Assembly (NCBI RefSeq): GCF_954871325.1
Contig: NC_088776.1
Coordinates: 59,234,954-59,298,953, forward strand
Reading direction: 5' to 3'
DNA from: Gordionus sp. m RMFG-2023
Lineage: Eukaryota > Nematomorpha > Gordioida > Chordodea > Parachordodidae
Length of the DNA stretch: 64,000 bases
Shown: piece after piece, positions 35,690 through 50,586 of the stretch
Layout: each line of letters starts with the position of its first letter
How positions within the stretch are numbered: the stretch's first letter is position 1
Made by a program: the position numbers and the translations under genes
The notes under the pieces: generated by a model
Seen by the model: the letters and a program-made list of their open reading frames with translations, nothing else
Database searches by the model: none
Told to the model about the DNA's origin: nothing

Positions 35690-37700
35690 TCTTCATTAAT
35701 TAAAGATTAAGCCTAATTGAATATAAAATAAAATTTATAAAATATTAATAAACTTTTTCATGTTCCTTCACAATCCGTTAATTTCAAATATAACCTAAAT
35801 AAATAAATATTAATATATATTATTTAACTTTTTCATGTTTCTTTATATTTAGTGTGCTAAGCAATCCTGTAATTTCAATACCTTTAGAATTTTTTTGATG
35901 AATAAGTAATATTTTTAAAATAAATTAAATATTTACCCATGATATAGAAGATTCCCTTGATATGGTTTAAGATATAGGGTGCCTTCAAAGTCAAAATTCA
36001 AAATATGATAATGGTATTCGTTTCAAACTAGATTTCGAAAATTTAAAATTTTAACTTTGAACGCACTTAATATCATCTTCATTAATGAAAGATTTAGCCT
36101 AAATGAATATAAAAAAAAATTTATAAAATATTAATAAACTTTTTCATGTTCCTTCACAATCCGTTCAAATATAACCTAAATAAATAAATATTAATATAGA
36201 TTATTTAACTTTTTCATGTTTCTTCATATTTAGTGTGCTAAGCAATCCTGTAATTTCCAAACCTTTATTATTTTTTTGATGAATAAGTAATATTTTTAAA
36301 ATAAATTATATATTTACCCATGTTATAGAAGATTTCCTTGATATGGTGTAAGATATAAGGTGCCTTCAAAGTCAAAATTCAAAATATGATAATGGTATTA
36401 CTTTCAAACTAGATTTCGAAAATATAAAATTTTAACTTTGAACGCACTTAATATCATCTTCATTAATGAAAGATTTTGCCTAAATGAATATAAAAAAAAT
36501 TTATAAAATATTAATAAACTTTTTCATGTTCCTTCACAATCCGTTAATTTCAAATATAACCTAAAAAAATAAATATTAATATATATTATTTAACTTTTTC
36601 CTTTTTCTTCATATTTAGTGTGCTAAGCAATCGTGTAATTTCCAAACCTTCACAATTTTTTTGATGAATAAGTAATATTTTAAAAATAAATTATATATTT
36701 ACCCATGATATAGAAGATTCCCTTGATTTAAGATATAGGGTGCCTTCAAAGTCAAAATTCAAAATATGATAATGGTATTCGTTTCAAACTAGATTTTGAA
36801 CATTTAAAATTTTAACTTTGAACGCACTTAATATCATCTTCATTAATGAATGATTTAGCCTAAATGAATATAAAATAAAATTTATAAAATATTAATAAAC
36901 TTTTTCATGTTCCTTCACAATCCGTTAATTTCAAATATAACCTAAATAAATAAATATTAATATATATTATTTAACTTTTTCATGTTTCTTTATATTTAAT
37001 GTGCTAAGCAATCCTGTAATTTCCAAACCTTCACAATTTTTTTGATGAATAAGTAATATTTTTAAAATAAATTATATATTTACCCATGATATAGAAGATT
37101 CCCTTGATATGGTTTAAGATATAGGGTGCCTTCAAAGTCAAAATTCAAAATATGATAATGGTATTCGTTTCAAACTAGATTTTGAACATTTAAAATTTTA
37201 ACTTTGAACGCACTTAATATCATCTTCATTAATGAAAGATTAAGCCTAAATGAATATAAAATAAAATTTATAAAATATTAATAAACTTTTTCATGTTCCT
37301 TCACAATCCGTTAATTTCAAATATAACCTAAATAAATAAATATTAATATATATTATTTAACTTTTTCATGTTTCTTCATATTTAGTGTGGTAAGCAATCC
37401 TGTAATTTCCAAACCTTTATTATTTTTTTGATGAATAAGTAATATTTTTAAAATAAATTATATATTTACCCATGATATAGAAGATTTCCTTGATATGGTG
37501 TAAGATATAAGGTGCCTTCAAAGTCAAAATTCAAAATATGATAATGGTATTCCTTTCAAACTAGATTTCGAAAATATAAAATTTTAACTTTGAACGCACT
37601 TAATATCATCTTCATTAATGAAAGATTTAGCCTAAATGAATATAAAAAAAATTTTATAAAATATTAATAAACTTTTTCATGTTCCTTCACAATCCGTTCA
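35690..37700. repeat. Satellite block repeated 14,241 bp downstream
   Basis: Private variants recur at a fixed offset: TAAAG after TTAAT at 35701 and 49942, TGTTATAG at 36321 and 50562, and AATCGTGTAA at about 36630 and 50871. After about 52.3 kb the offset grows by roughly 770 bp, one further dimer, shown by the TGTGGTAAGC variant seen once near 37387 but at about 51627 and 52395 downstream. Confidence 0.8.
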
Positions 37701-39630
37701 AATATAACCTAAATAAATAAATATTAATATATATTATTTAACTTTTTCCTTTTTCTTCATATTTAGTGTGCTAAGCAATCCTGTAATTTCCAAACCTTTA
37801 CAATTTTTTTGATGAATAAGTAATATTTTTAAAATAAATTATATATTTACCCATGATATAGAAGATTTCCTTGATATGGTGTAAGATATAGGATGCCTTC
37901 AAAGTCAAAATTCAAAATATGATAATGGTATTCCTTTCCAACTAGATTTCGAAAATATAAAATTTTAACTTTGAACGCACTTAATATCATCTTCATTAAT
38001 GAAAGATTTAGCCTAAATGAATATAAAATAAAATTTATAAAATATTAATAAACTTTTTCATGTTCCTTCACAATCCGTTAATTTCAAATATAACCAAATA
38101 AATAAATATTAATATATATTATTTAACTTTTTCATGTTTCTTTATATTTAGTGTGCTAAGCAATCCTGTAATTTCAATACCTTTAGAATTTTTTTGATGA
38201 ATAAGTAATATTTTTAAAATAAATTATATATTTACCCATGATATAGAAGATTTCCTTGATATGGTTTAAGATATAGGGTGCCTTCAAAGTCAAAATTCAA
38301 AATATGATAATGGTATTCGTTTCAAACTAGATTTCGAACATTTAAAATTTTAACTTTGAACGCACTTAATATCATCTTCATTAATGAATGATTTAGCCTA
38401 AATGAATATAAAATAAAATTTATAAAATATTAATATACTTTTTCATGTTCCTTCACAATCCGTTAATTTCAAATATAACCTAAATATTATTTAATTTTTC
38501 ATGTTTCTTTATATTTAGTGTGCTAAGCAATCCTGTAATTTCCAAACCTTCACAATTATTTTGATGAATAAGTAATATTTTTAAAATAAATTAAATATAT
38601 ACCCATGATATAGAAGATTCCCTTGATATGGTTTAAGATATAGGGTGCCTTTAAAGTCAAAATTCAAAATATGATAATGGTATTCGTTTCAAACTAGATT
38701 TCGAAAATTTAAAATTTTAACTTTGAACGCACTTAATATCATCTTCATTAATGAAAGATTTAGCCTAAATGAATATAAAATAAAATTTATAAAATATTTA
38801 TATACTTTTTCATGTTCCTTCACAATCCGTTAATTTCAAATATAACCTAAATAAATAAATATTAATATATATTATTTAACTTTTTCATGTTTCTTTATAT
38901 TTAATGTGCTAAGCAATCCTGTAATTTCCAAACCTTCACAATTTTTTTGATGAATAAGTAATATTTTTAAAATAAATTATATATTTACCCATGATATAGA
39001 AGATTCCCTTGATATGGTTTAAGATATAGGGTGCCTTCAAAGTCAAAATTCAAAATATGATAATGGTATTCGTTTCAAACTAGATTTCGAAAATTTAAAA
39101 TTTTAACTTTGAACGCACTTAATATCATCTTCATTAATGAATGATTTAGCCTAAATGAATATAAAATAAAATTTATAAAATATTTATATACTTTTTCATG
39201 TTCCTTCACAATCCGTTAATTTCAAATATAACCTAAATAAATAAATATTAATATATATTATTTAACTTTTTCATGTTTCTTTATATTTAATGTGCTAAGC
39301 AATCCTGTAATTTCCAAACCTTCACAATTTTTTTGATGAATAAGTAATATTTTTAAAATAAATTATATATTTACCCATGATATAGAAGATTCCCTTGATA
39401 TGGTTTAAGATATAGGGTGCCTTCAAAGTCAAAATTCAAAATATGATAATGGTATTCGTTTCAAACTAGATTTCGAAAATTTAAAATTTTAACTTTGAAC
39501 GCACTTAATATCATCTTCATTAATGAATGATTTAGCCTAAATGAATATAAAATAAAATTTATAAAATATTTATATACTTTTTCATGTTCCTTCACAATCC
39601 GTTAATTTCAAATATAACCTAAATAAATAA

Positions 39631-42600
39631 ATATATATTTTATATTATTTAAATTTTTCATGTTTCTTTATATTTAATGTGCTAAGCAATCCTGTAATTT
39701 CCAAACCTTCACAATTTTTTTGATGAATAAGTAATATTTTTAAAATAAATTATAAATTATAAAAGATTCCCTTGATATGGTTTAAGATATAGGGTGCCTT
39801 CAAAGTCAAAATTCAAAATATGATAATGGTATTCGTTTCAAACTAGATTTCGAACATTTAAAATTTTAACTTTGAACGCACTTAATATCATCTTCATTAA
39901 TGAAAGATTTAGCCTAAATGAATATAAAATAAAATTTATAAAATATTTATATACTTTTTCATGTTCCTTCACAATCCGTTAATTTCAAATATAACCTAAA
40001 TAAATAAATATTAATATATATTATTTAACTTTTTCATGTTTCTTTATATTTAATGTGCTAAGCAATCCTGTAATTTCCAAACCTTCACAATTTTTTTGAT
40101 GAATAAGTAATATTTTTAAAATAAATTATATATTTACCCATGATATAGAAGATTCCCTTGATATGGTTTAAGATATAGGGTGCCTTCAAAGTCAAAATTC
40201 AAAATATGATAATGGTATTCGTTTCAAACTAGATTTCGAAAATTTAAAATTTTAACTTTGAACGCACTTAATATCATCTTCATTAATGAATGATTTAGCC
40301 TAAATGAATATAAAATAAAATTTATAAAATATTTATATACTTTTTCATGTTCCTTCACAATCCGTTAATTTCAAATATAACCTAAATAAATAAATATATA
40401 TTTTATATTATTTAAATTTTTCATGTTTCTTTATATTTAATGTGCTAAGCAATCCTGTAATTTCCAAACCTTCACAATTTTTTTGATGAATAAGTAATAT
40501 TTTTAAAATAAATTATATATTTACCCATGATATAGAAGATTCCCTTGATATGGTTTAAGATATAGGGTGCCTTCAAAGTCAAAATTCAAAATATGATAAT
40601 GGTATTCGTTTCAAACTAGATTTCGAACATTTAAAATTTTAACTTTGAACGCACTTAATATCATCTTCATTAATGAAAGATTTAGCCTAAATGAATATAA
40701 AATAAAATTTATAAAATATTTATATACTTTTTCATGTTCCTTCACAATCCGTTAATTTCAAATATAACCTAAATAAATAAATATTAATATATATTATTTA
40801 ACTTTTTCATGTTTCTTTATATTTAATGTGCTAAGCAATCCTGTAATTTCCAAACCTTCACAATTTTTTTGATGAATAAGTAATATTTTTAAAATAAATT
40901 ATATATTTACCCATGATATAGAAGATTCCCTTGATATGGTTTAAGATATAGGGTGCCTTCAAAGTCAAAATTCAAAATATGATAATGGTATTCGTTTCAA
41001 ACTAGATTTCGAAAATTTAAAATTTTAACTTTGAACGCACTTAATATCATCTTCATTAATGAATGATTTAGCCTAAATGAATATAAAATAAAATTTATAA
41101 AATATTTATATACTTTTTCATGTTCCTTCACAATCCGTTAATTTCAAATATAACCTAAATAAATAAATATATATTTTATATTATTTAAATTTTTCATGTT
41201 TCTTTATATTTAATGTGCTAAGCAATCCTGTAATTTCCAAACCTTCACAATTTTTTTGATGAATAAGTAATATTTTTAAAATAAATTATATATTTACCCA
41301 TGATATAGAAGATTTCCTTGATATGGTTTAAGATATAGGGTGCCTTCAAAGTCAAAATTCAAAATATAATAATGGTATTCGTTTCAAACTAGATTTCGAA
41401 CATTTAAAATTTTAACTTTGAACGCACTTAATATCATCTTCATTAATGAATGATTTAGCCTAAATGAATATAAAATAAAATTTATAAAATATTTATATAC
41501 TTTTTCATGTTCCTTCACAATCCGTTAATTTCAAATATAACCTAAATAAATAAATATTAATATATATTATTTAACTTTTTCATGTTTCTTTATATTTAGT
41601 GTGCTAAGCAATCCTGTAATTTCCAAACCTTCACAATTTTTTTGATGAATAAGTAATATTTTTAAAATAAATTATATATTTACCCATGATATAGAAGATT
41701 CCCTTGATATGGTTTAAGATATAGGGTGCCTTCAAAGTCAAAATTCAAAATATGATAATGGTATTCGTTTCAAACTAGATTTCGAAAATTTAAAATTTTA
41801 ACTTTGAACGCACTTAATATCATCTTCATTAATGAATGATTTAGCCTAAATGAATATAAAATAAAATTTATAAAATATTTATATACTTTTTCATGTTCCT
41901 TCACAATCCGTTAATTTCAAATATAACCTAAATAAATAAATATATATTTTATATTATTTAAATTTTTCATGTTTCTTTATATTTAATGTGCTAAGCAATC
42001 CTGTAATTTCCAAACCTTCACAATTTTTTTGATGAATAAGTAATATTTTTAAAATAAATTATAAATTTACCCATGATATAAAAGATTCCCTTGATATGGT
42101 TTAAGATATAGGGTGCCTTCAAAGTCAAAATTCAAAATATGATAATGGTATTCGTTTCAAACTAGATTTCGAACATTTAAAATTTTAACTTTGAACGCAC
42201 TTAATATCATCTTCATTAATGAAAGATTTAGCCTAAATGAATATAAAATAAAATTTATAAAATATTTATATACTTTTTCATGTTCCTTCACAATCCGTTA
42301 ATTTCAAATATAACCTAAATAAATAAATATTAATATATATTATTTAACTTTTTCATGTTTCTTTATATTTAATGTGCTAAGCAATCCTGTAATTTCCAAA
42401 CCTTCACAATTTTTTTGATGAATAAGTAATATTTTTAAAATAAATTATATATTTACCCATGATATAGAAGATTCCCTTGATATGGTTTAAGATATAGGGT
42501 GCCTTCAAAGTCAAAATTCAAAATATGATAATGGTATTCGTTTCAAACTAGATTTCGAAAATTTAAAATTTTAACTTTGAACGCACTTAATATCATCTTC

Positions 42601-43870
42601 ATTAATGAATGATTTAGCCTAAATGAATATAAAATAAAATTTATAAAATATTTATATACTTTTTCATGTTCCTTCACAATCCGTTAATTTCAAATATAAC
42701 CTAAATAAATAAATATATATTTTATATTATTTAAATTTTTCATGTTTCTTTATATTTAATGTGCTAAGCAATCCTGTAATTTCCAAACCTTCACAATTTT
42801 TTTGATGAATAAGTAATATTTTTAAAATAAATTATATATTTACCCATGATATAGAAGATTCCCTTGATATGGTTTAAGATATAGGGTGCCTTCAAAGTCA
42901 AAATTCAAAATATGATAATGGTATTCGTTTCAAACTAGATTTCGAACATTTAAAATTTTAACTTTGAACGCACTTAATATCATCTTCATTAATGAAAGAT
43001 TTAGCCTAAATGAATATAAAATAAAATTTATAAAATATTTATATACTTTTTCATGTTCCTTCACAATCCGTTAATTTCAAATATAACCTAAATAAATAAA
43101 TATTAATATATATTATTTAACTTTTTCATGTTTCTTTATATTTAATGTGCTAAGCAATCCTGTAATTTCCAAACCTTCACAATTTTTTTGATGAATAAGT
43201 AATATTTTTAAAATAAATTATATATTTACCCATGATATAGAAGATTCCCTTGATATGGTTTAAGATATAGGGTGCCTTCAAAGTCAAAATTCAAAATATG
43301 ATAATGGTATTCGTTTCAAACTAGATTTCGAAAATTTAAAATTTTAACTTTGAACGCACTTAATATCATCTTCATTAATGAATGATTTAGCCTAAATGAA
43401 TATAAAATAAAATTTATAAAATATTTATATACTTTTTCATGTTCCTTCACAATCCGTTAATTTCAAATATAACCTAAATAAATAAATATATATTTTATAT
43501 TATTTAAATTTTTCATGTTTCTTTATATTTAATGTGCTAAGCAATCCTGTAATTTCCAAACCTTCACAATTTTTTTGATGAATAAGTAATATTTTTAAAA
43601 TAAATTATATATTTACCCATGATATAGAAGATTTCCTTGATATGGTTTAAGATATAGGGTGCCTTCAAAGTCAAAATTCAAAATATGATAATGGTATTCG
43701 TTTCAAACTAGATTTCGAACATTTAAAATTTTAACTTTGAACGCACTTAATATCATCTTCATTAATGAATGATTTAGCCTAAATGAATATAAAATAAAAT
43801 TTATAAAATATTTATATACTTTTTCATGTTCCTTCACAATCCGTTAATTTCAAATATAACCTAAATAAAT
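39631..43870. repeat. Dimeric higher-order repeat block 1 (773-bp period)
   Basis: A diagnostic variant (ATATATATTTTATATTATTT replacing the usual AATATTAATATATATTATTT) occurs at 39631, 40394, 41167, 41940, 42713 and 43486. The spacing is 763 and then exactly 773 bp four times, so the repeating unit is two monomers. The 763 step is explained by a local deletion of about 10 bp near 39750. Confidence 0.92.
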
Positions 43871-46800
43871 AAATATTAATATATATTATTTAACTTTTTC
43901 ATGTTTCTTTATATTTAATGTGCTAAGCAATCCTGTAATTTCCAAACCTTCACAATTTTTTTGATGAATAAGTAATATTTTTAAAATAAATTATATATTT
44001 ACCCATGATATAGAAGATTCCCTTGATATGGTTTAAGATATAGGGTGCCTTCAAAGTCAAAATTCAAAATATGATAATGGTATTCGTTTCAAACTAGATT
44101 TCGAACATTTAAAATTTTAACTTTGAACGCACTTAATATCATCTTCATTAATGAATGATTTAGCCTAAATGAATATAAAATAAATATTATAAAATATTAA
44201 TACACTTTTTCATGTTCCTTCACAATCCGTTAATTTCAAATATAACCTAAATAAACAAATATTAATATATATTATTTAACTTTTTCATATTTCTTTATAT
44301 TTAGTGTGTTAAGCAATCCTGTAATTTCCAAACCTTTACAATTTTTTTGATTAATAAATAATATTTTTAAAATAAATTATATATTTACCCATGATATAGA
44401 AGATTCCCTTGATATGGTTTAAGATATAGGGTGCCTTCAAAGTCAAAATTCAAAATATGATAATGGTATTCGTTTCAAACTAGATTTCGAAAATTTAAAA
44501 TTTTAACTTTGAACGCACTTAATATCATCTTCATTAATGAAAGATTTAGCCTAAATGAATATAAAAAAAAATTTATAAAATATTAATAAACTTTTTCATG
44601 TTCCTTCACAATCCGTTAATTTCAAATATAACCTAAATAAATAAATATTAATATATATTATTTAACTTTTTCATGTTTCTTTATATTTAATGTGCTAAGC
44701 AATCCTGTAATTTCCAAACCTTCACAATTTTTTTGATGAATAAGTAATATTTTTAAAATAAATTATATATTTACCCATGATATAGAAGATTCCCTTGATA
44801 TGGTTTAAGATATAGGGTGCCTTCAAAGTCAAAATTCAAAATATGATAATGGTATTCGTTTCAAACTAGATTTCGAACATTTAAAATTTTAACTTTGAAC
44901 GCACTTAATATCATCTTCATTAATTAAAGATTAAGCCTAATTGAATATAAAATAAAATTTATAAAATATTAATAAACTTCTTAATGTTCCTTCACAATCC
45001 GTTAATTTCAAATATAACCTAAATAAATAAATATTAATATATATTATTTAACTTTTTCATGTTTCTTTATATTTAGTGTGCTAAGCAATCCTGTAATTTC
45101 AATACCTTTAGAATTTTTTTGATGAATAAGTAATATTTTTAAAATAAATTAAATATTTACCCATGATATAGAAGATTCCCTTGATATGGTTTAAGATATA
45201 GGGTGCCTTCAAAGTCAAAATTCAAAATATGATAATGGTATTCGTTTCAAACTAGATTTCGAAAATTTAAAATTTTAACTTTGAACGCACTTAATATCAT
45301 CTTCATTAATGAAAGATTTAGCCTAAATGAATATAAAAAAAAATTTATAAAATATTAATAAACTTTTTCATGTTCCTTCACAATCCGTTCAAATATAACC
45401 TAAATAAATAAATATTAATATAGATTATTTAACTTTTTCATGTTTCTTCATATTTAGTGTGCTAAGCAATCCTGTAATTTCCAAACCTTTATTATTTTTT
45501 TGATGAATAAGTAATATTTTTAAAATAAATTATATATTTACCCATGTTATAGAAGATTTCCTTGATATGGTTTAAGATATAGGGTGCCTTCAAAGTCAAA
45601 ATTCAAAATATGATAATGGTATTCGTTTCAAACTAGATTTCGAACATTTAAAATTTTAACTTTGAACGCACTTAATATCATCTTCATTAATGAAAGATTT
45701 AGCCTAAATGAATATAAAATAAAATTTATAAAATATTTATATACTTTTTCATGTTCCTTCACAATCCGTTAATTTCAAATATAACCTAAATAAATAAATA
45801 TTAATATATATTATTTAACTTTTTCATGTTTCTTTATATTTAATGTGCTAAGCAATCCTGTAATTTCCAAACCTTCACAATTTTTTTGATGAATAAGTAA
45901 TATTTTTAAAATAAATTATATATTTACCCATGATATAGAAGATTCCCTTGATATGGTTTAAGATATAGGGTGCCTTCAAAGTCAAAATTCAAAATATGAT
46001 AATGGTATTCGTTTCAAACTAGATTTCGAAAATTTAAAATTTTAACTTTGAACGCACTTAATATCATCTTCATTAATGAATGATTTAGCCTAAATGAATA
46101 TAAAATAAAATTTATAAAATATTTATATACTTTTTCATGTTCCTTCACAATCCGTTAATTTCAAATATAACCTAAATAAATAAATATATATTTTATATTA
46201 TTTAAATTTTTCATGTTTCTTTATATTTAATGTGCTAAGCAATCCTGTAATTTCCAAACCTTCACAATTTTTTTGATGAATAAGTAATATTTTTAAAATA
46301 AATTATATATTTACCCATGATATAGAAGATTCCCTTGATATGGTTTAAGATATAGGGTGCCTTCAAAGTCAAAATTCAAAATATGATAATGGTATTCGTT
46401 TCAAACTAGATTTCGAACATTTAAAATTTTAACTTTGAACGCACTTAATATCATCTTCATTAATGAAAGATTTAGCCTAAATGAATATAAAATAAAATTT
46501 ATAAAATATTTATATACTTTTTCATGTTCCTTCACAATCCGTTAATTTCAAATATAACCTAAATAAATAAATATTAATATATATTATTTAACTTTTTCAT
46601 GTTTCTTTATATTTAATGTGCTAAGCAATCCTGTAATTTCCAAACCTTCACAATTTTTTTGATGAATAAGTAATATTTTTAAAATAAATTATATATTTAC
46701 CCATGATATAGAAGATTCCCTTGATATGGTTTAAGATATAGGGTGCCTTCAAAGTCAAAATTCAAAATATGATAATGGTATTCGTTTCAAACTAGATTTC

Positions 46801-49800
46801 GAAAATTTAAAATTTTAACTTTGAACGCACTTAATATCATCTTCATTAATGAATGATTTAGCCTAAATGAATATAAAATAAAATTTATAAAATATTTATA
46901 TACTTTTTCATGTTCCTTCACAATCCGTTAATTTCAAATATAACCTAAATAAATAAATATATATTTTATATTATTTAAATTTTTCATGTTTCTTTATATT
47001 TAATGTGCTAAGCAATCCTGTAATTTCCAAACCTTCACAATTTTTTTGATGAATAAGTAATATTTTTAAAATAAATTATATATTTACCCATGATATAGAA
47101 GATTTCCTTGATATGGTTTAAGATATAGGGTGCCTTCAAAGTCAAAATTCAAAATATAATAATGGTATTCGTTTCAAACTAGATTTCGAACATTTAAAAT
47201 TTTAACTTTGAACGCACTTAATATCATCTTCATTAATGAATGATTTAGCCTAAATGAATATAAAATAAAATTTATAAAATATTTATATACTTTTTCATGT
47301 TCCTTCACAATCCGTTAATTTCAAATATAACCTAAATAAATAAATATTAATATATATTATTTAACTTTTTCATGTTTCTTTATATTTAGTGTGCTAAGCA
47401 ATCCTGTAATTTCCAAACCTTCACAATTTTTTTGATGAATAAGTAATATTTTTAAAATAAATTATATATTTACCCATGATATAGAAGATTCCCTTGATAT
47501 GGTTTAAGATATAGGGTGCCTTCAAAGTCAAAATTCAAAATATGATAATGGTATTCGTTTCAAACTAGATTTCGAAAATTTAAAATTTTAACTTTGAACG
47601 CACTTAATATCATCTTCATTAATGAATGATTTAGCCTAAATGAATATAAAATAAAATTTATAAAATATTTATATACTTTTTCATGTTCCTTCACAATCCG
47701 TTAATTTCAAATATAACCTAAATAAATAAATATATATTTTATATTATTTAAATTTTTCATGTTTCTTTATATTTAATGTGCTAAGCAATCCTGTAATTTC
47801 CAAACCTTCACAATTTTTTTGATGAATAAGTAATATTTTTAAAATAAATTATAAATTTACCCATGATATAAAAGATTCCCTTGATATGGTTTAAGATATA
47901 GGGTGCCTTCAAAGTCAAAATTCAAAATATGATAATGGTATTCGTTTCAAACTAGATTTCGAACATTTAAAATTTTAACTTTGAACGCACTTAATATCAT
48001 CTTCATTAATGAAAGATTTAGCCTAAATGAATATAAAATAAAATTTATAAAATATTTATATACTTTTTCATGTTCCTTCACAATCCGTTAATTTCAAATA
48101 TAACCTAAATAAATAAATATTAATATATATTATTTAACTTTTTCATGTTTCTTTATATTTAATGTGCTAAGCAATCCTGTAATTTCCAAACCTTCACAAT
48201 TTTTTTGATGAATAAGTAATATTTTTAAAATAAATTATATATTTACCCATGATATAGAAGATTCCCTTGATATGGTTTAAGATATAGGGTGCCTTCAAAG
48301 TCAAAATTCAAAATATGATAATGGTATTCGTTTCAAACTAGATTTCGAAAATTTAAAATTTTAACTTTGAACGCACTTAATATCATCTTCATTAATGAAT
48401 GATTTAGCCTAAATGAATATAAAATAAAATTTATAAAATATTTATATACTTTTTCATGTTCCTTCACAATCCGTTAATTTCAAATATAACCTAAATAAAT
48501 AAATATATATTTTATATTATTTAAATTTTTCATGTTTCTTTATATTTAATGTGCTAAGCAATCCTGTAATTTCCAAACCTTCACAATTTTTTTGATGAAT
48601 AAGTAATATTTTTAAAATAAATTATATATTTACCCATGATATAGAAGATTTCCTTGATATGGTTTAAGATATAGGGTGCCTTCAAAGTCAAAATTCAAAA
48701 TATGATAATGGTATTCGTTTCAAACTAGATTTCGAACATTTAAAATTTTAACTTTGAACGCACTTAATATCATCTTCATTAATGAATGATTTAGCCTAAA
48801 TGAATATAAAATAAAATTTATAAAATATTTATATACTTTTTCATGTTCCTTCACAATCCGTTAATTTCAAATATAACCTAAATAAATAAATATTAATATA
48901 TATTATTTAACTTTTTCATGTTTCTTTATATTTAATGTGCTAAGCAATCCTGTAATTTCCAAACCTTCACAATTTTTTTGATGAATAAGTAATATTTTTA
49001 AAATAAATTATATATTTACCCATGATATAGAAGATTCCCTTGATATGGTTTAAGATATAGGGTGCCTTCAAAGTCAAAATTCAAAATATGATAATGGTAT
49101 TCGTTTCAAACTAGATTTCGAACATTTAAAATTTTAACTTTGAACGCACTTAATATCATCTTCATTAATGAATGATTTAGCCTAAATGAATATAAAATAA
49201 ATATTATAAAATATTAATACACTTTTTCATGTTCCTTCACAATCCGTTAATTTCAAATATAACCTAAATAAATAAATATTAATATATATTATTTAACTTT
49301 TTCATGTTTCTTTATATTTAGTATGCTAAGCAATCCTGTAATTTCCAAACCTTTACAATTTTTTTGATTAATAAATAATATTTTTAAAATAAATTATATA
49401 TTTACCCATGATATAGAAGATTCCCTTGATATGGTTTAAGATATAGGGTGCCTTCAAAGTCAAAATTCAAAATATGATAATGGTATTCGTTTCAAACTAG
49501 ATTTCGAACATTTAAAATTTTAACTTTGAACGCACTTAATATCATCTTCATTAATGAATGATTTAGCCTAAATAAATATAAAATAAAATTTATAAAATAT
49601 TTATATACTTTTTCATGTTCCTTCACAATCCGTTAATTTCAAATATAACCTAAATAAATAAATATTAATATATATTATTTAACTTTTTCATGTTTCTTTA
49701 TATTTAATGTGCTAAGCAATCCTGTAATTTCCAAACCTTCACAATTTTTTTGATGAATAAGTAATATTTTTAAAATAAATTATATATTTACCCATGATAT

Positions 49801-50586
49801 AGAAGATTCCCTTGATATGGTTTAAGATATAGGGTGCCTTCAAAGTCAAAATTCAAAATATGATAATGGTATTCGTTTCAAACTAGATTTCGAACATTTA
49901 AAATTTTAACTTTGAACGCACTTAATATCATCTTCATTAATTAAAGATTAAGCCTAATTGAATATAAAATAAAATTTATAAAATATTAATAAACTTCTTA
50001 ATGTTCCTTCACAATCCGTTAATTTCAAATATAACCTAAATAAATAAATATTAATATATATTATTTAACTTTTTCATGTTTCTTTATATTTAGTGTGCTA
50101 AGCAATCCTGTAATTTCAATACCTTTAGAATTTTTTTGATGAATAAGTAATATTTTTAAAATAAATTAAATATTTACCCATGATATAGAAGATTCCCTTG
50201 ATATGGTTTAAGATATAGGGTGCCTTCAAAGTCAAAATTCAAAATATGATAATGGTATTCGTTTCAAACTAGATTTCGAAAATTTAAAATTTTAACTTTG
50301 AACGCACTTAATATCATCTTCATTAATGAAAGATTTAGCCTAAATGAATATAAAAAAAAATTTATAAAATATTAATAAACTTTTTCATGTTCCTTCACAA
50401 TCCGTTCAAATATAACCTAAATAAATAAATATTAATATAGATTATTTAACTTTTTCATGTTTCTTCATATTTAGTGTGCTAAGCAATCCTGTAATTTCCA
50501 AACCTTTATTATTTTTTTGATGAATAAGTAATATTTTTAAAATAAATTATATATTTACCCATGTTATAGAAGATTTCCTTGATATG
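40553..50586. repeat. Tandem duplication of a 5,017-bp satellite segment (13 monomers)
   Basis: 40553-45569 and 45570-50586 share private variants at a constant offset. A CTTCTTAATG variant is at 44977 and 49994. A TTAATTAAAG variant is at about 44925 and 49942. In the middle, the AAAATATAATAATGG variant is at 41361 and 47151, an offset of 5,790. The 773-bp difference is exactly one dimer. The breakpoint is visible near 45570, where a monomer starting with the rare CATGTTATAG word switches to a different variant. Confidence 0.85.
46184..48890. repeat. Dimeric higher-order repeat block 2 (773-bp period)
   Basis: The same diagnostic variant recurs at 46184, 46957, 47730 and 48503, again at an exact 773-bp step. 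This block is the duplicate of block 1 within the 5-kb duplication and has one dimer fewer than the matching part of block 1. Confidence 0.92.
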
